A stretch of 24,491 bases of DNA, taken from positions 1 to 24,491 of the forward strand of contig JAOISU010000010.1 in NCBI GenBank assembly GCA_028222445.1, given 5' to 3'. Made by a program: the position numbers and the translations under genes. Position 1 is the stretch's first letter. Every line of letters begins with the position of its first letter. This stretch comes from Candidatus Pelagibacter sp. (lineage in GTDB: Bacteria > Pseudomonadota > Alphaproteobacteria > Pelagibacterales > Pelagibacteraceae). Positions 9,373 to 16,024 of the stretch are shown piece after piece. A model generated the notes under the pieces. That model did no database searches, had not been told where the DNA came from, and saw only the letters and a list, made by a program, of their open reading frames with translations.

Positions 9373-9778
9373 AATTTTAGGAGAATTTGTAAAAGACATC
9401 TCTAGTGAGACAAAAGACGCTGAAACCTATATTTTTGTTAAAGACAGAATTACCAAATATCATCTTGGGATAGAAATAAATTCTAAACCTTTAAAAAATA
9501 AAATGATTGAGGTTAATACTAAATTAAAATTTGAAGATAAAGAATTAAATGAAAAAAGATCTTACTTTGAGATAATTTATACTTCTATTGTTAAAATTGA
9601 TGAGTCGGTTAATGATAAAAAAGATCTAGAAAAAATTATATTATGTGATGTTCAAAATGAAATTTACCCCAACCTTGAAAAAACATTTTTAAATTTAATA
9701 CACAATTCTGGATTTCCAGAAGTAAGAATTGAAAAAAAAATAGATTTTAATGAGCTATATAAACGAAGAGCTAATTAA
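9350..9778 (+). CDS. secB: Protein-export chaperone SecB
   Basis: SecB is the cytosolic tetrameric chaperone that keeps secretory preproteins unfolded and hands them to SecA. The 142-residue product (140 if the in-frame ATG at 9356 is the true start) matches SecB along its length: an FVKDISSE segment near the N terminus, the central beta-strand region ending in YEIIYTSIV-like sequence, and the conserved QNEIYPNLEKTFLNLIHNSGFPEV block near residues 105-128. It is weaker than usual in the middle, which is lysine-rich. It overlaps the end of fxsA by 23 bases, suggesting coupled translation. It ends by overlapping the stop region of convergent dnaQ by eight bases. Confidence 0.9.
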   Translation: MKMIENFKILGEFVKDISSETKDAETYIFVKDRITKYHLGIEINSKPLKNKMIEVNTKLKFEDKELNEKRSYFEIIYTSIVKIDESVNDKKDLEKIILCDVQNEIYPNLEKTFLNLIHNSGFPEVRIEKKIDFNELYKRRAN

Positions 9779-10442
9779 AAAAATTTTTCTTTAAGCTACT
9801 TTTTAGATATTCTTTATGTAATGTTATATCTTTGTCTGATGGTGCAACAACTTTTTTATAATATTGAACTGTGTTGTTTGCACTAATTATTGTTCTTTCA
9901 TTATCTTCGTTTTTAAAATTAAATTTGGGCTCTTTTTGATCTAATAAGTTAATATAAACTTTCGCTAATAAATCGCAGTCTATAAGGGCTGTGTGTTGTG
10001 TTCGTTTTGAATTGTCTACACGATATCTTTTACAGAGTGCGTCAAGACTTGTAGGTGAGCCAGGGAACTTGTCTCTAGCTAAAGTAAGGGTATCAATAAC
10101 ATTTTTGCTCTCAATTTTTTCCCTACCTAATAATGCTAATTCGTTATTTAAATGTGATAAGTCAAATTCAGCATTATGAATTACCAATCTCTTGTTTTCA
10201 ATAAAACTTAAAAACTCTTCTACAATCTCTGAAAATTTTTTTTGTGTGGATAAAAATTCATCTGTGTAGCCATGAACTTCTAGCGCTTTTTCAGAAACTT
10301 TTCTTTCAGGATTAAGGTAACAGTGAAACTTATTTTTTGTTGGCACTAAATTATCTAGCTCGATACAGCCAATTTCTACAATTCTATGTCCGTCTTTAAC
10401 TGATAGTCCTGTTGTTTCTGTATCTAATATAACTTCTTTCAT
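9771..10442 (-). CDS. dnaQ: DNA polymerase III epsilon subunit (3'-5' exonuclease)
   Basis: Epsilon is the proofreading exonuclease of the replicative polymerase. The 223-residue protein is a DEDDh exonuclease: Asp7 and Glu9 in VILDTETTG (Exo I), Asp94 in HNAEFDLSH (Exo II), and His150 and Asp155 in QHTALIDCDLLA (Exo III), with the same five-residue histidine-aspartate spacing as E. coli DnaQ. The length is slightly shorter than E. coli (243), and the C-terminal tail that binds the polymerase alpha subunit is short and poorly conserved. It is one base from coaE upstream. dnaQ-coaE-aroE-maf-ppsR forms one leftward run starting at the putative origin. Confidence 0.94.
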   Translation of the reverse strand: MKEVILDTETTGLSVKDGHRIVEIGCIELDNLVPTKNKFHCYLNPERKVSEKALEVHGYTDEFLSTQKKFSEIVEEFLSFIENKRLVIHNAEFDLSHLNNELALLGREKIESKNVIDTLTLARDKFPGSPTSLDALCKRYRVDNSKRTQHTALIDCDLLAKVYINLLDQKEPKFNFKNEDNERTIISANNTVQYYKKVVAPSDKDITLHKEYLKSSLKKNFFN

Positions 10443-10443
10443 T

Positions 10444-11013
10444 TTATATAATTTTTTTTAGTATTCTTTCTACTCTTTGTCTAACAGGTTTTTTTCTAAA
10501 GTTATTTTTAATTATATAATTTGATTTATTTTTTTTAAAACTCAAAGGAAGTTGAATTTTTTTAAATTTTTTAAATAAATCAATATTAAAATTATCTCTA
10601 TTTTTTAATCTTTTAATGGTTTCTGATTTATTTGATTGAATGAAGATTAAAATATCACTTTTTTTATTTAGTCTGTTTTCAAGAAAAAGGGGGATGTCTA
10701 AAACAACTGCTTTATTTTTTTTATTATCTTTTAAAAATATATGCATTTTTTTTCTAATTTCAGGATGAATAATTTTTGTTATTTCTTTTAAATTTTCCTC
10801 ATTATTTGTTATTGCTCTTATAATTTGATCTTTTTTTACTGGGAATGACAAAAAATATTCTGGTAATTTTTTTTTTAACTTCTTAAAACATTGTTTGTTA
10901 TTTTTATAAATTTTAGCAACCTCTAAATCTGCATTAAAAACTGGAAAATTAAAAAGTTTAGCTATGTACGTTTTTCCAGACCCTATACCTCCTAAAACAG
11001 CTATTCTAATCAT
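10444..11013 (-). CDS. coaE: Dephospho-CoA kinase CoaE
   Basis: CoaE phosphorylates dephospho-CoA on the ribose 3' hydroxyl, the last step of coenzyme A synthesis. The 189-residue protein opens with the P-loop GGIGSGKT (8-15) and has the DLEVAKIY segment near residue 33. A conserved DIPLFLE-like segment lies near 105, and an IQSNKSETIKRLKNRDN-type region follows. It is unusually lysine- and phenylalanine-rich, in line with the strong A/T bias. Length is close to the family (about 190-205). It overlaps aroE by four bases on the upstream side and is one base from dnaQ downstream. The coaE-dnaQ pairing is common in proteobacteria. Confidence 0.92.
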   Translation of the reverse strand: MIRIAVLGGIGSGKTYIAKLFNFPVFNADLEVAKIYKNNKQCFKKLKKKLPEYFLSFPVKKDQIIRAITNNEENLKEITKIIHPEIRKKMHIFLKDNKKNKAVVLDIPLFLENRLNKKSDILIFIQSNKSETIKRLKNRDNFNIDLFKKFKKIQLPLSFKKNKSNYIIKNNFRKKPVRQRVERILKKII

Positions 11014-11807
11014 AAATTAAGTAAATTCATGGCCTCTGCATCTATTTCTGGTAAAATTCCATGCCATATAAAAAAAGCCTTTTGAGCTTGATATAAAAAC
11101 ATTGTTTTTCCATTTTCAACTTTTCCACCAAACTTCTTCGCCTCTTTTAAAAAATTTGTTTCGTTGGGGTTGTAAATTACATCATAGAAAAACTTATCTT
11201 TGCTAATTTTTTCATAATCTAATTTAATCACATCTTCTTTGTCCAGGCCAACACTGGTGGCATTTATAATAATATCAAAATCAATTATTTCTCCCCATCT
11301 TATTATTTCTACATCGGAAAAGGTCCTTTTAATTTCGGCTGCCTTTTTCTCTGTTCTGTTAGTGATAAAAATTTTATCTATTTTTAATTTTTTTAAAGCA
11401 ATAATTATTGATGGAACTACTCCACCCCCCCCTAAAATAAGTGCCGTTTTATTTTCTATGGTTTGTTTTGTTTTTTCCAAAGCAATTTTAAAACCTTCTA
11501 TATCAGTATTATCTCCTATAATTTTATTTTTAATTTTATAAATTGTGTTTACAGACTGCGATCTATCAGCTTCAGAAGTTAAAGAGTCCAGCAAAGGTAT
11601 AATTTTATTTTTAAATGGAACTGTTATATTTGCTCCATGAATGTTCTCTTCTGTGATATCAGAAATTAATTTTTTTAATCCATCTTCTTCTATTAGTTTT
11701 TTTTCATAGGATGCTCTTATCTTGTTTTTTTTAATCCAATAATTGTGTAAATCTGGCGATAAAGAATGCTGTATTGGATTACCAATAACTAAAAATTTTT
11801 TAATCAT
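11010..11807 (-). CDS. aroE: Shikimate dehydrogenase AroE
   Basis: AroE reduces 3-dehydroshikimate to shikimate with NADPH, step four of the aromatic amino acid pathway. The 265-residue protein has the substrate-binding SLSPDLHNYW segment (15-24), the catalytic lysine Lys66 in NITVPFKNK, and Asp102 in GDNTDIEGF. The NADP-binding glycine-rich loop is GGGGVVPS (126-133), with the NRT motif after it. A C-terminal QAQKAFFIWHG segment closes the substrate domain. The length is normal (270 in E. coli). The start ATG shares one base with the maf stop region, so the genes are probably coupled. Confidence 0.94.
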   Translation of the reverse strand: MIKKFLVIGNPIQHSLSPDLHNYWIKKNKIRASYEKKLIEEDGLKKLISDITEENIHGANITVPFKNKIIPLLDSLTSEADRSQSVNTIYKIKNKIIGDNTDIEGFKIALEKTKQTIENKTALILGGGGVVPSIIIALKKLKIDKIFITNRTEKKAAEIKRTFSDVEIIRWGEIIDFDIIINATSVGLDKEDVIKLDYEKISKDKFFYDVIYNPNETNFLKEAKKFGGKVENGKTMFLYQAQKAFFIWHGILPEIDAEAMNLLNL

Positions 11808-12391
11808 TAAAATATATTTAAATATTCCTTTATTTGTTTGATAGGTAATCCCATAATGGTGTCCTCATCTCCATCAATTTTAGAAAATAAATTTCTCCCC
11901 TCTCCTTCGATTTGATAAACATTATAAGCATAAAGCGCTTCATCTGAAATTTTAGCCAAATAATCTTCTAACTCTAAAAAACTCATGTTTTTCATGGTTA
12001 ATGAAGCTTTGTCCGTATGATTCCATATCATCGAACCTCCCTTTGAAATACATACAGAACTAACTAATTGATGGGTTTTGCCATTTAGTTTTTGAAGTAT
12101 TTTAATGGCCTCAGTTCTATCATTCGGTTTTGATATTATTTGTCCTTCTAAATCGATAACACTGTCTGCTCCCAAAGTTATTTCGTTGGTAAATTTTTGA
12201 CTTATTTTATTTGCTTTTAGTTCTGCTAAATTCTTTGAAATAATTGTCGGTGTTGCATTTTGTTTTAACAGACTTTTTTTAAAACTATCTTCATCAATAT
12301 TAGATGGTTCGACTCTGCAAGCAATTCCATTATCTTCCAAAATTTTTTTTCTTACTCCGCTTTTTGAGGCAAGTATTATTTTATTGATCAT
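11807..12391 (-). CDS. maf: Maf-family nucleoside triphosphate pyrophosphatase
   Basis: Maf proteins hydrolyse nucleoside triphosphates, often modified or pyrimidine NTPs, to monophosphates, acting as housecleaning enzymes and sometimes influencing septum formation. Conserved pieces are the N-terminal KIILASKS and VRKKIL (the usual S-P-R-R site is degenerate, Gly-Val-Arg), ILGADSVID-type with the metal-binding acidic residue, ISKP, and a late EGEGRNLFSKIDGDEDTIMGLP block. I choose the ATG at 12391, which gives a 194-residue protein beginning MINKIILAS as most family members do. An upstream in-frame ATG at 12409 would add six residues and deepen the overlap with ppsR from 11 to 29 bases. Which Maf subgroup it belongs to is not clear. 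Confidence 0.88.
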   Translation of the reverse strand: MINKIILASKSGVRKKILEDNGIACRVEPSNIDEDSFKKSLLKQNATPTIISKNLAELKANKISQKFTNEITLGADSVIDLEGQIISKPNDRTEAIKILQKLNGKTHQLVSSVCISKGGSMIWNHTDKASLTMKNMSFLELEDYLAKISDEALYAYNVYQIEGEGRNLFSKIDGDEDTIMGLPIKQIKEYLNIF

Positions 12392-13208
12392 TATTTTTAA
12401 ATATTTCATGAATTTTAATTATCGAGGCTGCTGTCTCTTCAACTGATTTTCTTGTGACATCAATTATTGGCCATTTATATTTTACAAACGTTTTTTTTGC
12501 TTCAATAATTTCTTTTTCAATTTTTTTTATATCTGTATAGCTTGTGTTTTCTGTCTCTTTTAATGTATTCATTCTATTTTTTCTTATAACAGACAATCTT
12601 TCGGGTTCAGTTGTTAGCCCAACAACACAAGATAGTTTTGGGTTTCTTTTTAATGTTTTTGGAATTGAGTTTTCGTTAACTAGTGGAATATTTAGTGTTT
12701 TAAGTCCTCTGTTTGCAAGATAGATAGATGTGGGAGTTTTACTGGTCCTACTTACTCCCAACAATACTAAATCAGCTTTACCAATATCCTGAACTAAGTT
12801 GCCATCATCATGGGCCATAGTAAATTGAATAGCCTCTATTCTTTCATAATACTCTTCGTTAAGTTCGTGCTGTCCGCTAGGTTTGTGTGATGCTTTTTGG
12901 TTTAAAAGTTTAGAGAAATTTAAGATTAAATTTCCCAAAACACTAAAGCAAGGAATTTTTTTTTCATCACTTTTGTTGCCTAAAAATTTAGCAAGTGAAC
13001 TATCCACAATTGTATATAAAATTATTGCATTTGGTTTTTTTTTAGCCTCTTCAATTATTTTAATCACCTGATTTTCTGTTCTTGTAAAAAAATAAGACTT
13101 AACATTATATTCTATATTTTTAAATTGTGCTTTAATTGCTAAAAACACTCTATCCAAAGTTTCACCTGTGGAGTCGGAAACAAGATAAATTTGATATGTA
13201 TTACTCAT
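12381..13208 (-). CDS. ppsR: Pyruvate, phosphate dikinase regulatory protein PpsR (DUF299)
   Basis: A bifunctional regulator of this family phosphorylates pyruvate, phosphate dikinase (or PEP synthase) with ADP and reverses it by phosphorolysis, thereby switching carbon flow at pyruvate/PEP. The 275-residue protein carries the opening SDSTGETL (11-18), the P-loop-like GVSRTSKTPT (151-160), and the conserved TMAHDDG region near 130, matching the usual length of about 270. No dikinase or synthase gene is in the window, so the target must be elsewhere. It is the first leftward gene beside the putative origin, and its neighbour hemE diverges from it. In Rickettsia and Caulobacter the origin lies next to hemE in a comparable position. 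Confidence 0.93.
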   Translation of the reverse strand: MSNTYQIYLVSDSTGETLDRVFLAIKAQFKNIEYNVKSYFFTRTENQVIKIIEEAKKKPNAIILYTIVDSSLAKFLGNKSDEKKIPCFSVLGNLILNFSKLLNQKASHKPSGQHELNEEYYERIEAIQFTMAHDDGNLVQDIGKADLVLLGVSRTSKTPTSIYLANRGLKTLNIPLVNENSIPKTLKRNPKLSCVVGLTTEPERLSVIRKNRMNTLKETENTSYTDIKKIEKEIIEAKKTFVKYKWPIIDVTRKSVEETAASIIKIHEIFKNNDQ

Positions 13209-13292
13209 GAATAAAATGTTGATAATTAAGTATTATTTTTATCATTTTTTCCATTAATGAAGTTTATTATTTTTTATTGTAAAACAACGTTT

Positions 13293-13301
13293 TTATAAAC
13301 A
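13293..13301 (+). promoter_or_regulatory. DnaA box-like site (one mismatch)
   Basis: TTATAAACA differs from TTATNCACA at one position. One-mismatch sites arise by chance fairly often in such A/T-rich DNA, so this only counts as part of the cluster in this gap. Confidence 0.35.
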
Positions 13302-13321
13302 TTAATAAACATGTGAACTAT

Positions 13322-13330
13322 TTATATACA
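13322..13330 (+). promoter_or_regulatory. DnaA box-like site (one mismatch)
   Basis: TTATATACA differs from TTATNCACA only at the sixth base. It lies 15 bp before the long A/T-only tract, a plausible place for a DnaA site beside an unwinding element. Confidence 0.35.
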
Positions 13331-13331
13331 A

Positions 13332-13344
13332 CTTATCGAATAAG
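13332..13344. repeat. Short inverted repeat abutting the A/T-only tract
   Basis: CTTAT and ATAAG form perfect five-base arms around CGA, directly before the A/T-only run. It could be a protein site at the edge of the unwinding element or chance. Confidence 0.35.
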
Positions 13345-13377
13345 ATTAAAAAATATATTAATTATATTATTTAAAAA
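13345..13377. other. Candidate DNA unwinding element (33-bp A/T-only run)
   Basis: These 33 consecutive base pairs contain no G or C and fall in the middle of the putative origin, between DnaA-like sites on both sides. Such a tract is what an origin needs for strand opening. The surrounding gap is also very A/T-rich, so the exact limits are soft. Confidence 0.5.
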
Positions 13378-13409
13378 GAGATCTTAAATATTATTAATTG
13401 TTAATAAAA

Positions 13410-13418
13410 AGTGTATAA
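13410..13418 (-). promoter_or_regulatory. DnaA box-like site (one mismatch, minus strand)
   Basis: Read on the minus strand this is TTATACACT, which differs from TTATNCACA only at the final base. It lies on the hemE side of the A/T-only tract. Confidence 0.4.
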
Positions 13419-13442
13419 AGTTGGTAAAACAATTTATTACCA

Positions 13443-13451
13443 TTATTCACA
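13443..13451 (+). promoter_or_regulatory. DnaA box (exact match)
   Basis: TTATTCACA matches the consensus TTATNCACA at every position, the best of the four in the gap. Its last six bases are also the candidate -35 element of the hemE promoter, so DnaA binding here would compete with or modulate RNA polymerase. Confidence 0.6.
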
Positions 13452-13474
13452 TACTATATAACTAATACTATAAT
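13446..13474 (+). promoter_or_regulatory. Predicted sigma-70 promoter for hemE
   Basis: The -35 element TTCACA (13446-13451, five of six consensus bases) is followed by a 17-base spacer and a perfect TATAAT (13469-13474). Transcription would start near 13481, leaving a leader of about 12 bases before the hemE ATG at 13494. This is the best promoter by eye in the window. The -35 overlaps the exact DnaA box. Confidence 0.65.
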
Positions 13475-13493
13475 TAAATAATTACTTATTATT

Positions 13494-14495
13494 ATGACTC
13501 CTATTCAGGAAACAATATTAAATAAAAAAACCACAAATACACCTATATGGTTAATGAGACAAGCAGGAAGATATTTGCCAGAGTTTAGAGAAATTAGAAA
13601 AAATAATCCAGATTTTATAAAATTATGCTTAAATGAAACATTATCATCTGAAGTTACTTTACAGCCTTTAAAAAGATTCGAATTAGATGCTGCTATAATT
13701 TTTTCAGATATTTTAATGTTGCCTTATGGATTAAATCAAAAAGTAGAATTTAAAAAAGATTTTGGCCCCCAGTTAGGAGATTTAAATATAGAAGATTTGG
13801 TAAAAATTAATGAAACAGATTTTTTAAAAAAATTGAATCCAGTTTATAAATCTATCAAGAAAGTAAGTGAACAAAATTTAATTAATAATAAGAGTTTAAT
13901 AGGTTTTGTTGGCGCACCCTGGACATTACTAGTTTATATGATTAATAAATGTTCGCCAAAAAAAGAATTATTAAAAAAAATTTTTGAAGATAAAATTCTA
14001 ATAAAAAAAACTCTATTAATATTAGATAAATTTTTAAAAATACATATTGATCAACAAATAAAAAATGGAGCAAACATAATACAAATTTTTGATAGTTGGG
14101 CCGGATTGTTGAATGAAGAAGATTTACATAATTATGTTTATAATCCAACATTAAGTTTGGTGAATCATGTTAAATCGCTTAATGTTCCTGTGATCTGTTT
14201 TCCCAGAGGAATAAAAAATTATAAAAATTATTGTGACCTAGTTAATCCAGATGTAGTTAATATCGATTATGATGTAGACCCAATATCAATATGCAAATCA
14301 ATTAATATTCCTGTACAAGGAGGCCTAGATCCTAAAATTTTATTAACAGATATAAGTCACCTTAAAAAACAAGCCTTAAAATACTTAGATATATTTAAAG
14401 ACCATCCTTATATTTTTAATTTAGGCCACGGTGTCTTGCCAGAAACCAATCCTGAAATGGTTGATTATTTAGTTAAGATAGTAAAAGATTATTAA
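13494..14495 (+). CDS. hemE: Uroporphyrinogen decarboxylase HemE
   Basis: HemE removes four carboxyl groups from uroporphyrinogen III to give coproporphyrinogen III, the branch to heme. The 333-residue protein has the N-terminal signature PIWLMRQAGRYLPEFREIR (the MRQAGRYLPE core at 21-30, with the arginines that bind substrate carboxylates), the catalytic aspartate Asp72 in IIFSDILMLPYG, the central FVGAPWTLLVYM segment, and GHGVLPETNP (311-320). The length is slightly short of E. coli's 354. Its stop codon is followed immediately by the hemH ATG, so the hem genes are probably one unit. In Caulobacter the hemE promoter is embedded in the replication origin, and the same may hold here. Confidence 0.97.
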   Translation: MTPIQETILNKKTTNTPIWLMRQAGRYLPEFREIRKNNPDFIKLCLNETLSSEVTLQPLKRFELDAAIIFSDILMLPYGLNQKVEFKKDFGPQLGDLNIEDLVKINETDFLKKLNPVYKSIKKVSEQNLINNKSLIGFVGAPWTLLVYMINKCSPKKELLKKIFEDKILIKKTLLILDKFLKIHIDQQIKNGANIIQIFDSWAGLLNEEDLHNYVYNPTLSLVNHVKSLNVPVICFPRGIKNYKNYCDLVNPDVVNIDYDVDPISICKSINIPVQGGLDPKILLTDISHLKKQALKYLDIFKDHPYIFNLGHGVLPETNPEMVDYLVKIVKDY

Positions 14496-15530
14496 ATGAA
14501 AAAAGCAATAATTTTATTTAATCTTGGTGGCCCAGATAAAATAGAAAATGTCGAGCCTTTTTTATTTAATTTATTTAATGATCCGGCAATATTAAATTTA
14601 CCAACCTTTCTAAGATATCCTCTCGCGAAATTAATCTCTAATAGAAGAGCGCCTGTTGCAAAAAAAATTTATGAAGAACTTGGTGGTGCATCACCAATAT
14701 TAAAGCTAACAAAAGAACAATCAGATGCCCTTGAAAAAAAAATCAATCAAGATCAAGAGATTGACGAATACAAATGTTTTATTGTTATGAGGTGTTGGCA
14801 CCCAAGAGCGGAGCAAGTGATCAAAGAAGTACAGTTTTTTAATCCGGAAGAAGTTATTTTAATGCCCCTCTATCCCCAATATTCTGCGGCAACCTCTGGG
14901 TCTTCAATTAAAGAATGGAAAGATGTTTGTAAAAAAAATCAGTATAAGGTTAAAACAAGTACTATTTGTTGTTATCCAACCGATCAAAACTTTGTAAAAG
15001 CTCACACCAAAGAAATACTTAAAAAGATAAAAGATTTAAAAAGTTTTAAATTAATATTTTCAGCACATGGTTTGCCCGAAAAAAATATTAAAAAAGGAGA
15101 CCCCTATCAGTGGCAAGTAGAACAGTCAGTAAAAAAGATAGTGGAAGAATTAAGTATTGAAAACTTAGATTGGATATTAAGTTATCAAAGTAGAGTTGGT
15201 CCACTTAAGTGGATTGGACCATCAACAGAAGACATCATTATAGAAAACTCTAAAATTGGAAAACATATAGTCCTGGTGCCCATTGCGTTTGTCTCTGAAC
15301 ACTCGGAAACACTTGTTGAACTAGACATAGAATATAAAGAGCTTGCGGATGCAAATGGTTGCAAGAATTACACAAGAGTTCCTGCCCTTGGAACAAATGA
15401 AGATTTTATTAAAACAATGTCAGATTTAATAATTAAAAAAAATGAATATGAATTTAAGGATGGTCTTTATCCTCCAAAAATTCAATGTCCTTTAGAATTT
15501 AAAAAATGCCCCTGTTTAAATCATGAATAG
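14496..15530 (+). CDS. hemH: Ferrochelatase HemH, with a candidate Fe-S cysteine set
   Basis: HemH inserts ferrous iron into protoporphyrin IX, the final step of heme synthesis. The 344-residue protein shows the opening ILFNLGGPD, the catalytic-site histidine His191 in FSAHGLPEK, and the acidic HSETLVELDIEY block with Glu271. QSRVGPLKWIGP lies at about 231-242. It is longer at the C terminus than cluster-free enzymes and ends with Cys331, Cys338 and Cys340 in a C-x6-C-x-C pattern. With an internal Cys158 (Cys159 follows) this resembles the [2Fe-2S] ligand set known for Caulobacter and mycobacterial ferrochelatases. The last eight bases overlap the hemJ start. Confidence 0.96.
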   Translation: MKKAIILFNLGGPDKIENVEPFLFNLFNDPAILNLPTFLRYPLAKLISNRRAPVAKKIYEELGGASPILKLTKEQSDALEKKINQDQEIDEYKCFIVMRCWHPRAEQVIKEVQFFNPEEVILMPLYPQYSAATSGSSIKEWKDVCKKNQYKVKTSTICCYPTDQNFVKAHTKEILKKIKDLKSFKLIFSAHGLPEKNIKKGDPYQWQVEQSVKKIVEELSIENLDWILSYQSRVGPLKWIGPSTEDIIIENSKIGKHIVLVPIAFVSEHSETLVELDIEYKELADANGCKNYTRVPALGTNEDFIKTMSDLIIKKNEYEFKDGLYPPKIQCPLEFKKCPCLNHE

Positions 15531-15957
15531 TTATTTATTATTCAAAAGTTTACATTTGATAGCTGTAATTTCTTGGATGGCAGGACTTTTATATCTACCA
15601 AGAATTTTTGTATATCATGTTGAAAACTTAAACGATCAAAATTCCTCTTCAATTTTTAAAACCATGGAAAGAAAATTATTTTTTTACATTATGATGCCGG
15701 CTATGATTTTAAGTTGGATTTTTGGATTAATTTTAATTCTGATATTAGGAATTGATATTTTTTTTACACTTTGGGTAAAGTTAAAATTATTATTTGTTAT
15801 CTTGTTAACGATTTATCATTTCTATTTATCTAAATTGCTTAAAGACTTTAACTTGAACAGAAATACAAAATCATCAAAATTTTTTAGAATACTTAATGAA
15901 GTACCAACAATATTGTTAATTTTGATTGTTTTTATTGTAATATTTAAACCCGTTTAG
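15523..15957 (+). CDS. hemJ: HemJ-type protoporphyrinogen IX oxidase
   Basis: HemJ is the membrane protoporphyrinogen oxidase of many proteobacteria that lack HemG and HemY; it supplies the substrate of ferrochelatase. The 144-residue protein is almost entirely hydrophobic, with four predicted membrane helices. The first carries the conserved His11 in KSLHLIAVISWMAGLLYLPRIFVYH, and the third, with LWVKLKLLFVILL, carries conserved lysines. The length fits the family (about 140-150). It overlaps hemH by eight bases, so the two enzymes of consecutive steps are translationally coupled. The order hemE-hemH-hemJ gives three of the last steps in one message. Confidence 0.92.
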   Translation: MNSYLLFKSLHLIAVISWMAGLLYLPRIFVYHVENLNDQNSSSIFKTMERKLFFYIMMPAMILSWIFGLILILILGIDIFFTLWVKLKLLFVILLTIYHFYLSKLLKDFNLNRNTKSSKFFRILNEVPTILLILIVFIVIFKPV

Positions 15958-15959
15958 AC

Positions 15960-15987
15960 TTGTAATATTTTAAAGAGTATATATATT
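15960..15987 (+). promoter_or_regulatory. Possible sigma-70 promoter for rho
   Basis: TTGTAA (15960-15965) and TATATT (15982-15987) are separated by 16 bases. The -10 is five of six to consensus and the -35 is four of six. A start near 15994 would place the C-rich stretch at the 5' end of the leader. Confidence 0.35.
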
Positions 15988-15990
15988 TAA

Positions 15991-16024
15991 TCCATCTTAC
16001 AAATCTCAAACACACCTCCACAAC
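15991..16024 (+). promoter_or_regulatory. C-rich, G-free rho leader (candidate rut-like site)
   Basis: The 34 bases directly before the rho ATG contain 14 C and no G. In a genome this A/T-rich that is unusual, and C-rich, G-poor unstructured RNA is what Rho's primary site prefers. rho is autogenously regulated in E. coli. No Shine-Dalgarno sequence is visible here. Function is inference. Confidence 0.4.

Larger units (their letters stand above)
13209..13493. other. Putative chromosomal replication origin (oriC)
   Basis: This 285-bp non-coding gap is the longest in the window and divides leftward ppsR from rightward hemE. It lies next to hemE, the position of the characterised origins of Caulobacter crescentus and Rickettsia prowazekii. 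It contains one exact match and three one-mismatch matches to the DnaA consensus TTATNCACA, plus a 33-bp A/T-only run that could open easily. Nearby genes run away from it on both sides. No exact CtrA-type TTAA-N7-TTAA site is present, and the only GANTC (13496-13500) falls just inside hemE. The function is inferred from context and motifs; strand-composition skew across the window was not computed. Confidence 0.7.

Noticed and set aside
13345..13405. CtrA binding sites in the origin gap
   Set aside because: I checked each TTAA in the gap; none is followed by another TTAA at the required seven-base spacing. Observed spacings differ by one or more bases.
13496..13500. GANTC (CcrM) methylation site as an origin marker
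   Set aside because: GACTC is present but lies within the hemE start codon region, and the rest of the gap has none. A single site is not evidence of cell-cycle control.
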